The notes under the pieces are model-generated. The model searched no databases. It worked only from the letters and a program-made list of their open reading frames with translations, and was not told the origin of the DNA. The translations under genes were made by a program, and so were the position numbers. DNA of 64,000 nucleotides from Nymphaea colorata. Taxonomy: Eukaryota > Streptophyta > Magnoliopsida > Nymphaeales > Nymphaeaceae. The stretch spans positions 20,830,370 to 20,894,369 of the forward strand of contig NC_045140.1 in assembly GCF_008831285.2 (NCBI RefSeq), written 5' to 3'. Shown here piece by piece: positions 1 to 12,600 of the stretch (positions within the stretch are counted from its first letter, which is position 1; every line of letters starts with the position of its first letter).

Positions 1-147
1 AATTGTGGTTGTCTGAGTATGAGGAGATTCTGTAACAAAATCTGAGATGACACTCGTCAAATAAACACTATCCTGATCATGTAGGCAAGAATTCTCCTGA
101 GAAAACCAGAAAGACAACGTAGTCGGGAAAACATCCCGCACGAGGGT

Positions 148-266
148 AGAGGTGCTCGGCAACATCTAGATTTTCCTCCTACAAAGATACTTTTTCTCAA
201 AATTTTCCTCCTATAGAGAGAAAGAGCAGGGTGGCAAAGCGTGAGCAGAGGTGCTCGGCAACATCT
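148..266. repeat. 20-bp direct repeat pair
   Basis: The 20-mer AGAGGTGCTCGGCAACATCT occurs at 148-167 and again, identical, at 247-266, 99 bp apart. Between the copies a shorter motif (ATTTTCCTCCTA) also occurs twice. The arrangement looks like a partly decayed tandem duplication. Its origin is unknown. Confidence 0.8.
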
Positions 267-660
267 CATCAAATACGAAAATGAAAGAGATTAAAGAAAA
301 ATGAAATGGGGGCATCATGGGTGCTGCAGCTGACGGAACCCCGGGAACACCGGCAGGCTGCTCCATCACGCAACAAGGAGGGGAACAGCGGAAGGTGGAA
401 AGACAGGCCAGACCACACTGCGGCCCTGACGGCAGGGGGCCAACGATGAAGAGAAACGGTGGGACATCTGAAGTACTGATGAAGAAGAAGAGCGATGCAC
501 TCTGAGCGAACGCGGCGAGGTTAGATTGGCTGCCGGAGGATGAAGAGGAAGAGCCAGATCCGGAACCAGAGCTGTGTTTTCTGCCGGCATGCAAAAGGAA
601 GAGCGCCGGAGGATGGGCGGCCAGTAGGAAACCCTCATTACTAGGCAGAACGTTGAGAGG

Positions 661-717
661 GAGTGAGGGAGAGAGAGAGAGACAGAGGGAGAGAGAGAGA
701 GAGACAGAGGGAGAGGG
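661..717. repeat. GA/GACA microsatellite
   Basis: A run of GAGAGA interrupted by GACAGAGGGA, about 57 bp long, inside the GC-rich block. It makes several reading frames look open and is the main reason the overlapping frames here are not trusted. Confidence 0.9.
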
Positions 718-1910
718 GTCATCACACCTGGAGATGATGGCCTCCGCTGCTGTTGGTGACCTGAGGAGGTGTGCAGTTACGCTGAGGGAGATGGTGTCCG
801 TTGCGGAGGGAGGAGGCAGAAGCTTCTCTCTCGTGAAATCCCTTAACGAGCAGAACAGAGTCCGCCGGCAAAAGTCGGACGTCTTCACAGCGCGAAAATT
901 TCACCCGTGCGTAGCTACAACAAAAGGCGGCACCGTCAACACGATCGGGGCCGTCGAGATTTAACCCGTCTCTTGTAATCGAGTGCTCGTCGAAAATACT
1001 GTTCCTCTCCCTCTCGTTTTTGGTCGCGGGTGCCATTACCTCCGTCGCGTGCCTCGCCATTGCCATCGGCCTCACCCTCCATCTTTCCCTATTACTGCTG
1101 TGAGAAGGAGGAGGAAGAAGACGAAAAAAACAGGAGAATACGAAGCTCTCCCATCGCCTCCGTCGCGTGCCTCGTTTTATCCTTTTGATGCGCTTCGAGA
1201 GCTGCATTTCCTTATGCTGTTTTAGTAAATAAAAGTTCGTTAACATGTTCTACGGAAATTGTGATTAGCACAGAACGTTATGCAGATGTACCACAAACTG
1301 CAGCTGTTCTCTATGTCTTGTTGATGGACGTAGATGCCCAGAAGTTATCTACATAGCATATTTGTAACCCCTCGATCAAAATCATATTGAGGAACATTAT
1401 CGCAGTAAGTAGTAGTACTTGCTTTATGCTGATTTATCTATATGCAGAAGTAGTCGTTATGTTCAATCTGCTCCTCTTAAACCCTCCCCATGCCAAGAAA
1501 ATGTTTAGTAGTTGTTGTGTTTCATGTTTAAATTTAAACGTGCATGTTCAAATTAATTGTACCTTTCGTTGGGCACAATATGGATCACTGTGTGTTTTGG
1601 CATCTTAAATTTGGAGTTTGAAGAGCTGATTGCATTTGTTGAGTAACAGTTGGCAAGAAAGTTGTACAGTAATCGTACATTGACATCAGTTATGTCCGTG
1701 CTTCATAAATTAGATCCTAATTTTATGTGCTTTAATGGATGATGGAAGTACTCACTGGCATCGATTTAGAATTTCCCTATTCTTTTGAGCAACTTGAGGA
1801 ACCTTATGCTGCGTAGCAGAATCTTTGTGACTGGCAAAAAAAGCCTGACTGATACAGGGAAAAATATGTGTATGCAGTACACAATAATGCGACATTGATC
1901 AAGCAAAATC

Positions 1911-4223
1911 ATGCATATCCTTCGTTGTTTCCTGTATTCAAGTAGAGCTCCACCTGAAAAGGCTGGTTGCGCTAGTCTTTTCTTGACAGCCACTTTCAGT
2001 ATATGTTCTGTGGTAGAAAGAAAAGCCCGGCTGGAGGAAGCTGTCAAAACCGTGTATTTTATGGAGAGTAGAGGTGTATCACCAAGTTATGCTACTTACA
2101 ATCACCTTCTTCAGGCATGCATGGACACGAAGTCTTTGAATCATGGCTTAAAGCTGCATCAGCACTTAATTTCCAAAAAATCCATAAGATTACCACTCCA
2201 AATCAAGGTGAAGCTTGTAAAGTTGTATTCTGTTTGTGGTGAGATTAACAAAGCCCGCCAGCTGTTTGATGAAATCCCTCAACCAGACAGTCGGTGTTGG
2301 GCTGCCATGATAAATGCCTATTCCAAGCATGGCTACCCAAACGAATCTCTAAAATTGTATTCAGATATGAAGTTTAAGAATGGAACTCAACCTGATAAGT
2401 TCATCTTGTTAGCTGTTGTAAAAGCCTGTTCCATGTTATCTGATTTGGTCAAGGCTAAGGAGATTCATGAAGATGCCGAAAGATTTTGTCCTTCATCTAT
2501 TTTGGTCAAGAATGCACTTATTGATTTGTATGGAAAATGTGGATGCATGTATGGTGCAAATCTCATATTCAATAAATTGCCTGAGAAGGATGTAATTTCA
2601 TGGACTTCCATGATTGTTGGCCTTGTTCAGTGTGGTCACTGGGAGGATGCCTTGCAACTCTTCTCTAAAATGGTATTGGCTGCGGTACAACCAAATTCAG
2701 TTACAATCTCTTCGGTCCTTGCTGCTTGTTCTAGTTTATTGGATTTGAAGTTGGGCAGGATTATCCATGGCTATGTTATCAGGATCGGCATTGAAGATAA
2801 TGTCCTTGTAAGTGGGGCCCTCATAGACATGTATGCGAAGTGCTTGAATGTTTTGCATGCTAGGCGCTTGTTTGATATTTCTCCACAGAGGGATGTGGTA
2901 TCCTGGAATGTAATTTGTGCAGCTTATCTTCAAAGTGGTGAGGTAGAGAAGGCAATTCAACTGTTCCAAGAAATGAAGTCACTGCAGGCTATGACAAATG
3001 TAGCTTCTTGGAACGTGATGATCAGTGGATGTGCTCAAAATGGTGAAACAGTGACTGCAATTGAACTGTTTGAGCAAATGGTCAATGAGCGAGTCAAGCC
3101 AAATCATATCACCATTGCCAGCATTTTACCAGCTTTGAGCAGTGTCGAATCTAGAAGAGGGAGAGAGTTGCACAGCTATTGCTTCCGGCATTGTTTTATT
3201 GAAGATACCATTGTGGCTACTGCTGTGATTAGCATGTATGCAAATTGTGGGAGCTTGAACATTGGTTTGAAAGTTTTCAATGAAATGCTCGAAAGAGATA
3301 CTATATCTTGGAATGTTGTAATTCGTGCATATGCTACGCATGGATATGGAATGGAAGCATTAGCTGTTTTCCAGAAGATGCAAAAAATGGGTGTAAGGCC
3401 AAATGCAGGTACTTTTGCAGGTGTTTTATCTGCTTGCAGTCATGCTGGATTGGTGGAAGAAGGCCATCATTTCTTCCACTCCATGAGTATGTATCATGGG
3501 CTTGTGCCTGATGCTGATCACTATGCTTCCATGGTTGACATACTCAGCCGTGCTGGTTTGCTTAATGATGCATATCTATTCATACAGAATATGCCTGTTA
3601 AAGCTACTGCTAGTTCTTGGGGAGCTCTACTTGGTGCCTGCAGGGTATATAAGAACATTACCTTGGGAAAAATTGCAGCGAGGTACCTATTTCAGATTGA
3701 ACCAGATAATCCAGGGAATTACATACTGCTTGCAAATATGTATATTGCATTAGGAATGTGGGAAGATGCATTGAATATGAGGAAGTTAATGAGGAATAGA
3801 GGGATTGAGAAAACACCTGGTTGTAGCTGGGTTCAAGTGAGAGGCCAAATTTACACTTTTGTTGCTGGTGATAAGTCACATGTTCAGAAAGAGAAGATTT
3901 ATGCATACCTACATGAACTGAATGATAAGATGAAACTAGCAGGTTATTTGCCAGACACCAGATTTGCACTGGCAGATGTGGATTTTGAAGAGAAAGAAGA
4001 AGTTCTTGGTTATCATAGTGAGAAATTGGCAGTTGCCTATGCATTGCTCAATATGGAGTCAGCTTCTACCGTTTGTATTTTCAAAAATATTCGAATTTGT
4101 GGAGATTGCCATAATGCCATGAAGTTTTTGTCTGATATTACTGGGGTTCGGATCACAATCAGAGACTCAATCCGCTTTCACCACTTTAGCAATGGATTCT
4201 GTTCTTGTCAGGACTTCTGGTGA
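1911..4223 (+). CDS. PPR-containing protein, PLS class with E and DYW domains
   Basis: A 770-residue protein in one exon. DYW-class PPR proteins bind specific organelle transcripts and carry out C-to-U RNA editing. PPR repeats run from about residue 60 to 560 (for example the spacing around SWTSMIVGLVQ, SWNVMISGCAQNG and SWNVVIRAYATHG). They are followed by an E region (from SWGALLGACR), a PG box (TPGCSWVQV) and a DYW deaminase-like domain. The DYW domain keeps the zinc/catalytic pattern: HSE at residues 702-704, CGDC at 730-733, then HHF and CSC near the end. The C-terminus is DFW rather than the canonical DYW. The start is the first ATG of the open frame; the N-terminal 40 residues are basic with few acidic residues, compatible with organelle targeting but not decisive between mitochondrion and plastid. 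No frameshift or internal stop is seen. A diverged pseudogene copy lies at about 39.9-41.3 kb. The RNA target cannot be read from the sequence. Confidence 0.93.
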   Translation: MHILRCFLYSSRAPPEKAGCASLFLTATFSICSVVERKARLEEAVKTVYFMESRGVSPSYATYNHLLQACMDTKSLNHGLKLHQHLISKKSIRLPLQIKVKLVKLYSVCGEINKARQLFDEIPQPDSRCWAAMINAYSKHGYPNESLKLYSDMKFKNGTQPDKFILLAVVKACSMLSDLVKAKEIHEDAERFCPSSILVKNALIDLYGKCGCMYGANLIFNKLPEKDVISWTSMIVGLVQCGHWEDALQLFSKMVLAAVQPNSVTISSVLAACSSLLDLKLGRIIHGYVIRIGIEDNVLVSGALIDMYAKCLNVLHARRLFDISPQRDVVSWNVICAAYLQSGEVEKAIQLFQEMKSLQAMTNVASWNVMISGCAQNGETVTAIELFEQMVNERVKPNHITIASILPALSSVESRRGRELHSYCFRHCFIEDTIVATAVISMYANCGSLNIGLKVFNEMLERDTISWNVVIRAYATHGYGMEALAVFQKMQKMGVRPNAGTFAGVLSACSHAGLVEEGHHFFHSMSMYHGLVPDADHYASMVDILSRAGLLNDAYLFIQNMPVKATASSWGALLGACRVYKNITLGKIAARYLFQIEPDNPGNYILLANMYIALGMWEDALNMRKLMRNRGIEKTPGCSWVQVRGQIYTFVAGDKSHVQKEKIYAYLHELNDKMKLAGYLPDTRFALADVDFEEKEEVLGYHSEKLAVAYALLNMESASTVCIFKNIRICGDCHNAMKFLSDITGVRITIRDSIRFHHFSNGFCSCQDFW

Positions 4224-7200
4224 TTCAGGGTTGATATATTGCTGCTATGTAGGTTAGGCCAGTTACCATTAGGGTTTTTGCAGAAAGTAGCAGCTACAGG
4301 CAAGTTGAGATGAATTAGATTACAGTTTGCCACTGCTATGATAGAGCATGTGAATGAACAAAATATTGAACAGAGGGCATGATTTATACTTGCCTGCTTC
4401 AATAGTTTTTTGTTCAATGCAAGCAGCTTATAACAGAACATCACTAAAAATATTATTGGCATCTTTCTGCCCCTGGAGTTGTGGTGGCACCAAGTAATGT
4501 GCTTATGGAACCAGAGTTTGAGAACTGGTGCATGATGAACTGGTTTGAACCAGTCCTGAGTATTTTTTATGTTGGCTTGGCTGCCCAAGTGGAACATTTT
4601 CTCTGCATCCTTTGAATGTTCCAAGTGTAAACTTGGATAAATGGCAGTAGTCAAGACAAGCTTTTAAGAGAAATAGCGTCCTTCATGGCTAGGATCGTGG
4701 ACTTTATGGCTTGTATTTTGGATCATATGGCAACAAAGTTGCTATCATTGATAGCCAGATTAAAAGTTTAACATGGATTATGAAGAAAGCTTATTTGCAT
4801 CTTCTACTGATGGCATTAGATTGCCCTGAGCAGTCCACATTACCGCTGGCTTGCCTGTTGCAAGGTACTTGTGTCATTTATTCATGTGTGTGCATGATTG
4901 GTTTCTGTCAAGTGTCAAAGTTGGTTTGCCTATAGAAAGGAACTTGTTTCATTTCTTCCTTTGCAAGCATGAAACGGCTGCTTTAAAGCTTCCCTATTTC
5001 TAGGCCATGAAGTTAAAAGAGTTTTTTGCTTCATTGTTGGTTTGCCTAAACAGTAATGGGTTTGACAAGAAGCATGAATCTGGTCGATTTTGATTATATA
5101 AGGGTGGTTGCATTCTCTGGCACAGCTAGAGATGTTGCTGAAACTTTGTCCCTTAGATTATCTAATGGCTGCCATTTTTTCTCACTAATGTCATTAATCT
5201 GCTAATTTTTTCCTTTTTATTTTTTCGAAAATTTATAGACAAAGATGGGAGATCAATTAGAATGAAGATGATTTTAGCTTCTTGACACTTACTTTCTCTG
5301 GATCCAAGGCTTTGTCAAGAAGGTAGAGCTGATAGAGGATCATTTCTTTCGCTGGAAATGTAATGTCTTGGCTACTGGGCCTACTGCCATTGCTTTCGAG
5401 ATTACCAAAATTTTATATGTTGGTCAATGTGGACCCTCAAGGCATCCTTGACTTAGTGATCGGTTAACTGCTAAGTAGATATGAAATGGTGCTGTTTGCT
5501 GACTTTCTAAGATGTGGTCTTGCTTGTGAAATTTAAAAACTGCTGCGGACCACTGATGGACGGCTCATGGGGCCAAAGATTTCAATGAGTTTCTGCAAGC
5601 CCACGGTAGAGCGGGGATTCTTCAGTTCCAGCATCCTTCTTGCTTGATGGCTTTAGCCTACTGTTGAAGGCATGTCGTGTTGCCAAGTAGCCAACACTAA
5701 GCGGAGGTTCTTAAAGCATTCAAACATGATAGTTGTTGTTTCAGTAAAAGTCGGCTTCTGTAATATGTTCGAAAATATTCCAGGAGTTTTCTCTAATGAA
5801 TAAATACCGTGATAATAGTTGTGGTGTTCACTTTATGATTTACGTAATTAATAAAATGCTTGTGGTGTTATTAATTGGTGCATGGAGTATGCATTATCAT
5901 GTTTGTGACAAGCATGCAATGTAGCATATGTAGATTTTGCAATATTTGAGTTTCTTTTAAAGTCCCATTTTGTTTTGCTGTTGAGCTTTTCCATGGTGCC
6001 TTGGTTGTGAGGTCTCACCCTCGGCCATTTCTGTTAGAACTACTCTTATGATTGTTATTGGCCATTAATGACAACATTTCCCTCGTCATTAGAAAGAAAG
6101 AAGCCATAATCCTGTGCCTTTTGAAAATTGGGTCTTGCTTTATATTCAGAATAAGCGAGATTTGCCCTTTCCATGTATTCAGACAAATTTTCTGGCCATC
6201 GGTTTTTGGTCTAACCTCAGGGCAGGGCTATCACATGAGCCTCTCTTTTGATGGCACAATCATGCATCCATGCCTTTGCTGGTCATGTGCCAAATACATA
6301 TATCCTAGTCTAATAGGGACTGCGGATTAGCCTTTTATGTCTTATTTGCAAATAAAGGAGTTCTCCAAACTAAACCATAGTAATATTTATTTTGTTGCGA
6401 AGGTTTCTGCATACCAAATATTTTACATTCAACATGATATTTTCGTGTTTCTGCAATCCCCATAAACTAACTTGAAGTCTTACTGGAAATCTTGTCTTCA
6501 ATTATTTCCACTTACATTGTCCTCCCTTTTAACATCAGTAAATTACTGGTTCTCGTGGGTTTTCAGAACGCATGCTTCTCATTATCAAGTGAATTATTCT
6601 TGATACAAATCCGTTGGTTTTGATAGGTTTTACTTTCATTTTCTTTTTGACTGTTTCAAAATCTTTTGTAAGAACCAATTGCTAATCCACAATAGTCTTA
6701 TTTTAATATTTTGAACGTGATTTTGGAACACTTAGCATTTATTATGCAATTTCTGTTAGCAGGTTGGACAGAGCACTTTGTGATAAGCATAGTTACAAAT
6801 ATCATTTACGATTTTTAAATGGTGAGGTTTTTTTTCAGGTATAATACAGTTGTTTATCTTTGGAAAGTCTCAGTTTGTGTAAACTTTGAAAAAAGAAAAA
6901 AGAAAATTCCTAAAAATAAAGTGCAAAAATAAAAAATGCAGTAATAAAAAATTTGAAGAAAAGGGGGCCAAAACCAGTAAAGAAAGTGCATTTTCTCGTG
7001 GTTTTTTGAAGTTTCTTTTTTCGTTTTGTGTTTTTCAAAGAAAAAAGTTTTTCTTAAGCTTTATATATGACCGACTTATTTTTGAAGTATTTCTGCTAGA
7101 AAATATTTCCGCATAAAGTGTTTAAAATGCTCAAAAAGCTCCTTTCTCCACCTGAATGGACTGGCCATGATAGCAAAAGGGCCCTGGAACTTGGGTTAAT

Positions 7201-9625
7201 TCTGGAATAAGACTGGACACAGACTGCTGAACGCCCCAAGCCTGCCGAAATTCATGAAAAGTTACACCTGCATAATAATACCTTTAAACCATAACCAGCT
7301 CGCCAAAGAATAAGGTGACTGCTCTCATCCCACCCCCTCGGCAGCTCTTCCACACCCATGAGAAATGAGCTTTAGACAATGTCTAAGGGTCCAAAGGCTA
7401 TTTGTCTGTAGCTATTCAAATCTCACAATCTCAGCCCATCCAAAATCGGAAATCAGGGATTGACTCGCCACTTCAGCCATTAGAGCTCTATTACAAATAC
7501 AAATGTCCCACAATCCAATTCTCCCTTTGGCTATCGGTTTACATACAACTTCCCATTTCAAGAGGTGGCATCTACGCAAACCTTCCCCATAAGAATTCAC
7601 GAACCTTCTCCTCGATTAACTTAATAACAGATGTCGGCAAAAGACGAAAGTCTTCTCTTCCAATCTGCAAGACGAATAATAGCTTCTGTACACAGATCTT
7701 GACATAAGCTGACTTTCAAATTACCACCAAAACAATGGTAAGCCCAAATACACCAAAGGGAGAGCTGAAAGTTGACAACCAAATATATCAAGAAAGGCCT
7801 TTTTCTTATCATCCTTCAGATGAAAAGGAACAATAACTCATTTGGAAGAGTTGATTTCTAAGCCAGCATGTCTGCAGAAATCATTTAGAGCATATCTTAA
7901 ACTTGAGACTTGAGAACTACCATCCTCGGGTTAACACTGGTTTTTCACAGTTTCCACGTTCATGCCTAGGTTAGGAATCATTTAAGAAATAGATGCTTTT
8001 GTGGGCAGCACACGAAACATTTAACTTTTATATGAAATACGATTTTCCTTTTCTTCCCCTCCAAAGCACATTTAATGCTTATGCATAATAGTGCTCCATG
8101 AGTGCCATACACCAGTCTGGATCAGGGCCTACAGGGTTTGGACCTCACCAATCAGCATATGCACAGCTCGCCATGTGGGCTCGAAGCTGTTGCACAACTC
8201 CTACATACTAAATAGGTTCCCTGCTGCAGAAAGCAGACAAATCGCAAGTGGATGAGTGTTCCCTATTTTGTGCCATCGATCTCTCATACGGCTTAGGCCT
8301 GGTTCTTTCTCCATGGGACCCGATACAGTTCTTGAAATAACAAGAGGAGTGCAACAAAGTATTGAAACTGCAACTTTGGTGCTTTGCTGCTAAAGATCAA
8401 CACAAATATGTACAACCTCTGACAATTGACAGATATAAGCGAGAGTTAGCTCAAGTAGTAGATACTAGAACATGATCACGGTTGTGTCGCAAGGACAGAG
8501 GCTGCATTACCAAGGGTTTGTGGTAGGTATGTGGTTTGTCTCCTACATGTAATAATTCATTGTTGTTGTCCTCATCGGCATGTCTTATGCAATGATATCA
8601 TTACCTCGAACTTTAAGTCTTTTGAACATGCATAACAATACCAAGTGCCTATGCCAAGGAGATCGAAATGTTTGTTCATGTTAAACATAAAAGTTATTTA
8701 ATCGGACCCATTCCATCTTAAGATTCGATGAGGGCTAATGTGTTCTGTCCACAAGTGTTTGGATGTGCAAGTACAGGGATCAGTTTTGCACCTGGCATGC
8801 TTATGTGTGCACATACTTTTTCGTTTTCTGTTCACTTACATGAAGTCACCACAAGCACGTACTGCACTTTGTTTTATGGCCATATGGCATGGCTTAATGT
8901 ATCATGGAATAAAATCTTTAACATTGGAAGTTGATGGATTTAAGATCGAAACATCTCTTCTACTAAATCTTAATTCATAACTTTCGACTTGAAACTTAGT
9001 ATGATTTTCTTGCCGCATAAACGAAAGCGGGTCGCTTTAAGTTTATGAATCCAAAACCTGCGGCAATCGTACACATCTCAATGGGGCTTCCAAGAGAGTT
9101 AACTGAGTTTTCCTTAGCTAAAAAGTGATTTTCATGGTAAACTTTTTTGAGTAAACGTATGCCGCGATCATCCTTCGACGTAAGCTCTGTTAAACCTTGA
9201 GGGTGAGAGAAAGGCAGTTGGCTCTTTTCTAAAAGAAACGGTTCGAAACGGTGGAGATGAACCACCTCACCCGGTGGCTTAGATTCTATATAACGGATTA
9301 GTGATTATCCCATTATCTCAAGCCTGAGTCCCCTGTGTCGCCGTTGTCGTCGTTACCACCAGCAGACGGAAATCGTGGGAAAATCTTTGGGGTGTTTGTT
9401 GAAGAGATGGGTAGTTAATAGTTTTGCCTTTATCTGTCTTGGGGATCTACTGAATGCGGAAAGCATCCATGGATGCAGCCAAACGAAGGACTACCGCACG
9501 ACGAACCTGTCAACTCTGACCTCTCGGAGAGAGAGAGGGGAAGAGGGTGAGGGGTTTTGGGTTTTTCTCTGTTTCTGAATAGCACGGGCGTGAGGGGTTG
9601 GAGGAGGCGGCTTCGGAAGGAAGGG
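4224..9625. other. Gene-free stretch: PPR 3' flank, LINE remnant, PDV2 upstream region
   Basis: Bases 4224 to about 6040 are matched, with many substitutions and indels, by about 41261-42870 downstream of the PPR pseudogene, so they belong to the duplicated unit; no coding frame is conserved between the copies. Bases 6850-7130 are A/T-homopolymer rich. About 7400-7812 carries a LINE reverse-transcriptase relic, listed separately. In 7813-9550 I see only short, unconvincing frames. The last 150 bp before the PDV2 start contain a GA-rich tract (9527-9550), likely PDV2 leader. Confidence 0.6.
7400..7812 (-). mobile_element. Decayed LINE (non-LTR) reverse-transcriptase fragment
   Basis: Read on the minus strand, the sequence gives in order: LADWKRRLSSFAD (about 7690-7630), IKLIEEKVREFLWG (about 7625-7585), HLLKWEVVCKPIAKGRIGL (about 7575-7515) and NRALMAE (about 7490). 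These match the characteristic C-terminal stretch of plant LINE reverse transcriptases, usually of the form LANWKxxLLSxAGR, then IExxxRxFLWG, then HLVxWxxVCxPKxxGGLG and NxALLxKW. The segments are in different frames with stops between them, and the normal spacer between the first two is missing. This is a dead fragment. No LINE 5' part, poly-A tail or target-site duplication could be defined. Confidence 0.75.
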
Positions 9626-12600
9626 ATGGAGGGGGACGAGATAGGCATGGTCATGTGCAGGGTCTCGGAGCTGCGCTCCAAGATTACCGGCTGCATCCAC
9701 AAGGCCACCGCCGACTTCGAAGACGACGACGGAGAACAATCAGCAGCGGGAAGTGAAGCAGAGGAAGAAGCGGGCGAAGAAGACAAGGATTCTCGCTCCT
9801 TCGAGCGACTGTGCTCGGGCGAAGCCGAGGGAGAAGCCCAGAGCCTCTTTGGCATCAGGGATGCCCTCGATTCCCTCGAAGAGCAACTCGCTTCCTTGCA
9901 GGTCCATTATCTCTTTCTCTATGGATTCTTTGCCCAAGAGGGCTTCCATTTATGCTCGGCTTTTCCTCACTGTATTTCCATTTCACGTCGTCTGGTATAC
10001 CCTCAAGTCCTCCTTGAAGGTGATTGTGGAATCCAGTTTATTGAGAAAGAAGAGCGAGTAAGACCATATACCCGGTATGGTTAGAACGTTGTGCCTTTTG
10101 ATGAAAGAGAAACCAGTTCCGTAATGAAAGCCAAAATCACATGAGGAGGTTCAACTAAGAGAGAGCTCATTTAAGTTTCCAATTTGCAAATGCTAGCGAA
10201 AGAAGCCGAAAAATAAAATGCGGAAAAGTAGTTCTCTACCTAGACTGCCATAATATGGTTGTCTTATTTTAAGCCGAAAATTCAGAACATCTCTGCTTTG
10301 GTGAAATTAATGCGTAAATAATATAGCTCGAATGTGGCAGAATTCAAAGTGCACACCGCAGAGCAAAAAGTAAAACAAGTAGCAAAGCTCAGCCTGCTTG
10401 GTTACTAGGATACATATAGATCACCTACTCCTCTTAGGCAGTGGATTAATACGCTCATTCCACCTCCTTTGACCTCACCGGTGGAACAACGTCGATGTTT
10501 TGGGTTCAACAGGCGTTCAGGCTTGGCCTTGTAACTGCGCATGCACTAAGCGTACCAGGCTTGTTTCTTGGTAAATTTTCGATATCCTGTCTCATTTTTT
10601 ATCTGCACTGTAAACAGAAAAAAATATCTTGCAGACACACCTGCTATGTGTTTTGTCTTTCCCCTTTCCCGGGGCCGTCCGTAAATTTTATTTGAACTTG
10701 CTAATCTGGGTAATTGTACCTCTGGATATGTTCTCTGGAAGTAAATAGAATTATTCTGTTCGCTAGGGTTCAGGGAAAGTGGTCTGACTTACATTTATGT
10801 ATAGGTCACAAAAGTATTTTTGTAGTTCATTTTAGTTGTTTTAGGCCAAATATTTGCATAGATGTCTGTTCACATTTTTAACATAAAAGTGCTTATTATA
10901 AGTTTTGATGGTCGTCGTGGAAATGTCATTATGAGTTGATAATCTTAAGTGTGACTCATAAAGTACTTTATTCTCCTAGTCTCGTGAGGTTCTGAGGTTT
11001 GAGACGGAAGATCATTATTCTAGTTAGTTCCATCTATGTCAGTTAATTGCGGGCACTGCTATATGAAGGTCATGTATGGGAGAATGTGTGTCCAGCATTG
11101 ACAATCTCTGATGCTGGGTCTCAAAGGTTGGATTTTACATCGTATGCTGGAGATGACATGGTTTAGCTCTACGAACAAATTCAAGCCCTGCTATGGCTGG
11201 TTGGCCAACACCCTCTAGGGACACACTTTCCTATGTCTGTCTTATCTTTAACTCTCTCCAGTTCCAGCTCTCCGCAGTCTTGGCAGAAACATCGTCATGT
11301 GCTTTTTGATGGTCCCTCAAGTAGGTAAAGTTTATATTGATAGCAATTCCTTTTTTTCTCTTGGAAGTCCTTCCAGATGCTATCATCAAGTTGCATATTA
11401 AAGTACTTAAGCTAAAGTTTCTGTCATCTTGGATGATATTTCCTACAGCCTTTTTGTTGAACACTGGTACAAACTATTCAAGCTGTGGTTTGATCTTGTT
11501 CAGCTTTGGAGTCATGTATCCCATTTGACAGAAATTCAGTTGTTTCTTATTTGAAATTGTACTTCAATAGAGCAGCTGATGCAAATAATGTTTGTCCTTG
11601 TTGGCATTTGAGCTATTCCTGTTTGTTCTGTGTAGGGAATCGGCATAGCTGATTCAGCTGATCTGCTCCCGTTGGACTTGGTCAGGCTTTAGAGAACAGT
11701 TATGCAGTGATGTGGCTTTTTTAGTTTTAATGTGATATCTAATCATTGAGATTCTATGCAAGCATATTGGTTTCTATTTTCTAATAGTGAATTTTGGATT
11801 GCTCAAAGAATTGATTTGCTGACTTGGGTGGATTTTTGTTCGACTTGTATTATCTCAACTCCATTAGCCAAAATCTCAAGAGGATCGGTTCTTAAATACT
11901 TTTGTATGTTTAGTGGTCTGATTAACACCAGTCGTGTGAACAAGCATCAAATTGGGTGGTTGTCAGGATCTCTTACAGTTTCTTGTAGGCTTGTAGCGGC
12001 TATTACGCCTCATACTTTACAGATTTGTAACTGCATGTGTAAATTCATAAACAAAATCCTTTGCTTCTTCTATATTGTTTGATGGAGCTTTCCAAGTTTA
12101 CTGCATTTGCTGTTCTATTGTTTTTCTCAGGCTCTTCAACATCAGCAGCTATATGAAAGAGAATCCACACTTGCTGAAATTGATCAGAGTCGTAAGATTT
12201 TGCTTAAGAAACTTAAGGAGTACAAGGGGGAGAATCTGGAAGTAATACAAGAGGCCTCTGCCTTTGCTGGTGGAACTATTGAGAATGGAGGTGATCTGTT
12301 TCTCCCTCCATATCCAAGCCGTCTAACTGAATCTGTGATTTATGAGGGTAGGTACCGACCACGGCATCCACCATCTAACATGCAATTGGCCCATCTTGTT
12401 GGGGGTAAGCACGAAATCGAAACCATAATGAATGGATCACACAAGAAGCTGAACCAGCTGGCGCCTCCTGTGGGTGAGAAGAAATCTCAATCTGGTCTCA
12501 AATCTGTCGTTGGGTGGGCAGCTAAAACAGTGATTACAATCGTTGGCATTGTATCTGTTCTTAGCCTTGCTGGATTTGAACCAAGGATCCGTAGGAGAAA

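Larger units (their letters stand above)
1..1910. other. Gene-poor 5' region with a GC- and purine-rich block
   Basis: No gene is assigned here. Bases about 300-1200 are clearly richer in G+C than the flanks and are open in several frames on both strands at once: 211-888 minus, 722-1246 minus, and plus-strand frames ending near 505 and 964. This is what low-complexity purine-rich DNA produces, so none is called as a gene. A plus-strand stretch at about 529-600 reads as an acidic Glu/Pro-rich peptide and the opposite strand as Ser-rich; I recognise neither. A GA/GACA microsatellite lies at 661-717. From about 1720 onward the sequence matches the flank of the PPR pseudogene near 39790, so it belongs to the duplicated unit and probably carries the PPR promoter and leader. 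Confidence 0.5.

Noticed and set aside
211..888. 225-codon minus-strand frame rich in Ser/Leu
   Set aside because: It passes through the GA microsatellite, overlaps long frames on both strands, and shows no domain; low-complexity artefact is more likely than a gene.
6886..7116. Lys/Phe-rich plus-strand frame
   Set aside because: Produced by A- and T-homopolymer runs; no domain, and not matched in the duplicated PPR flank.
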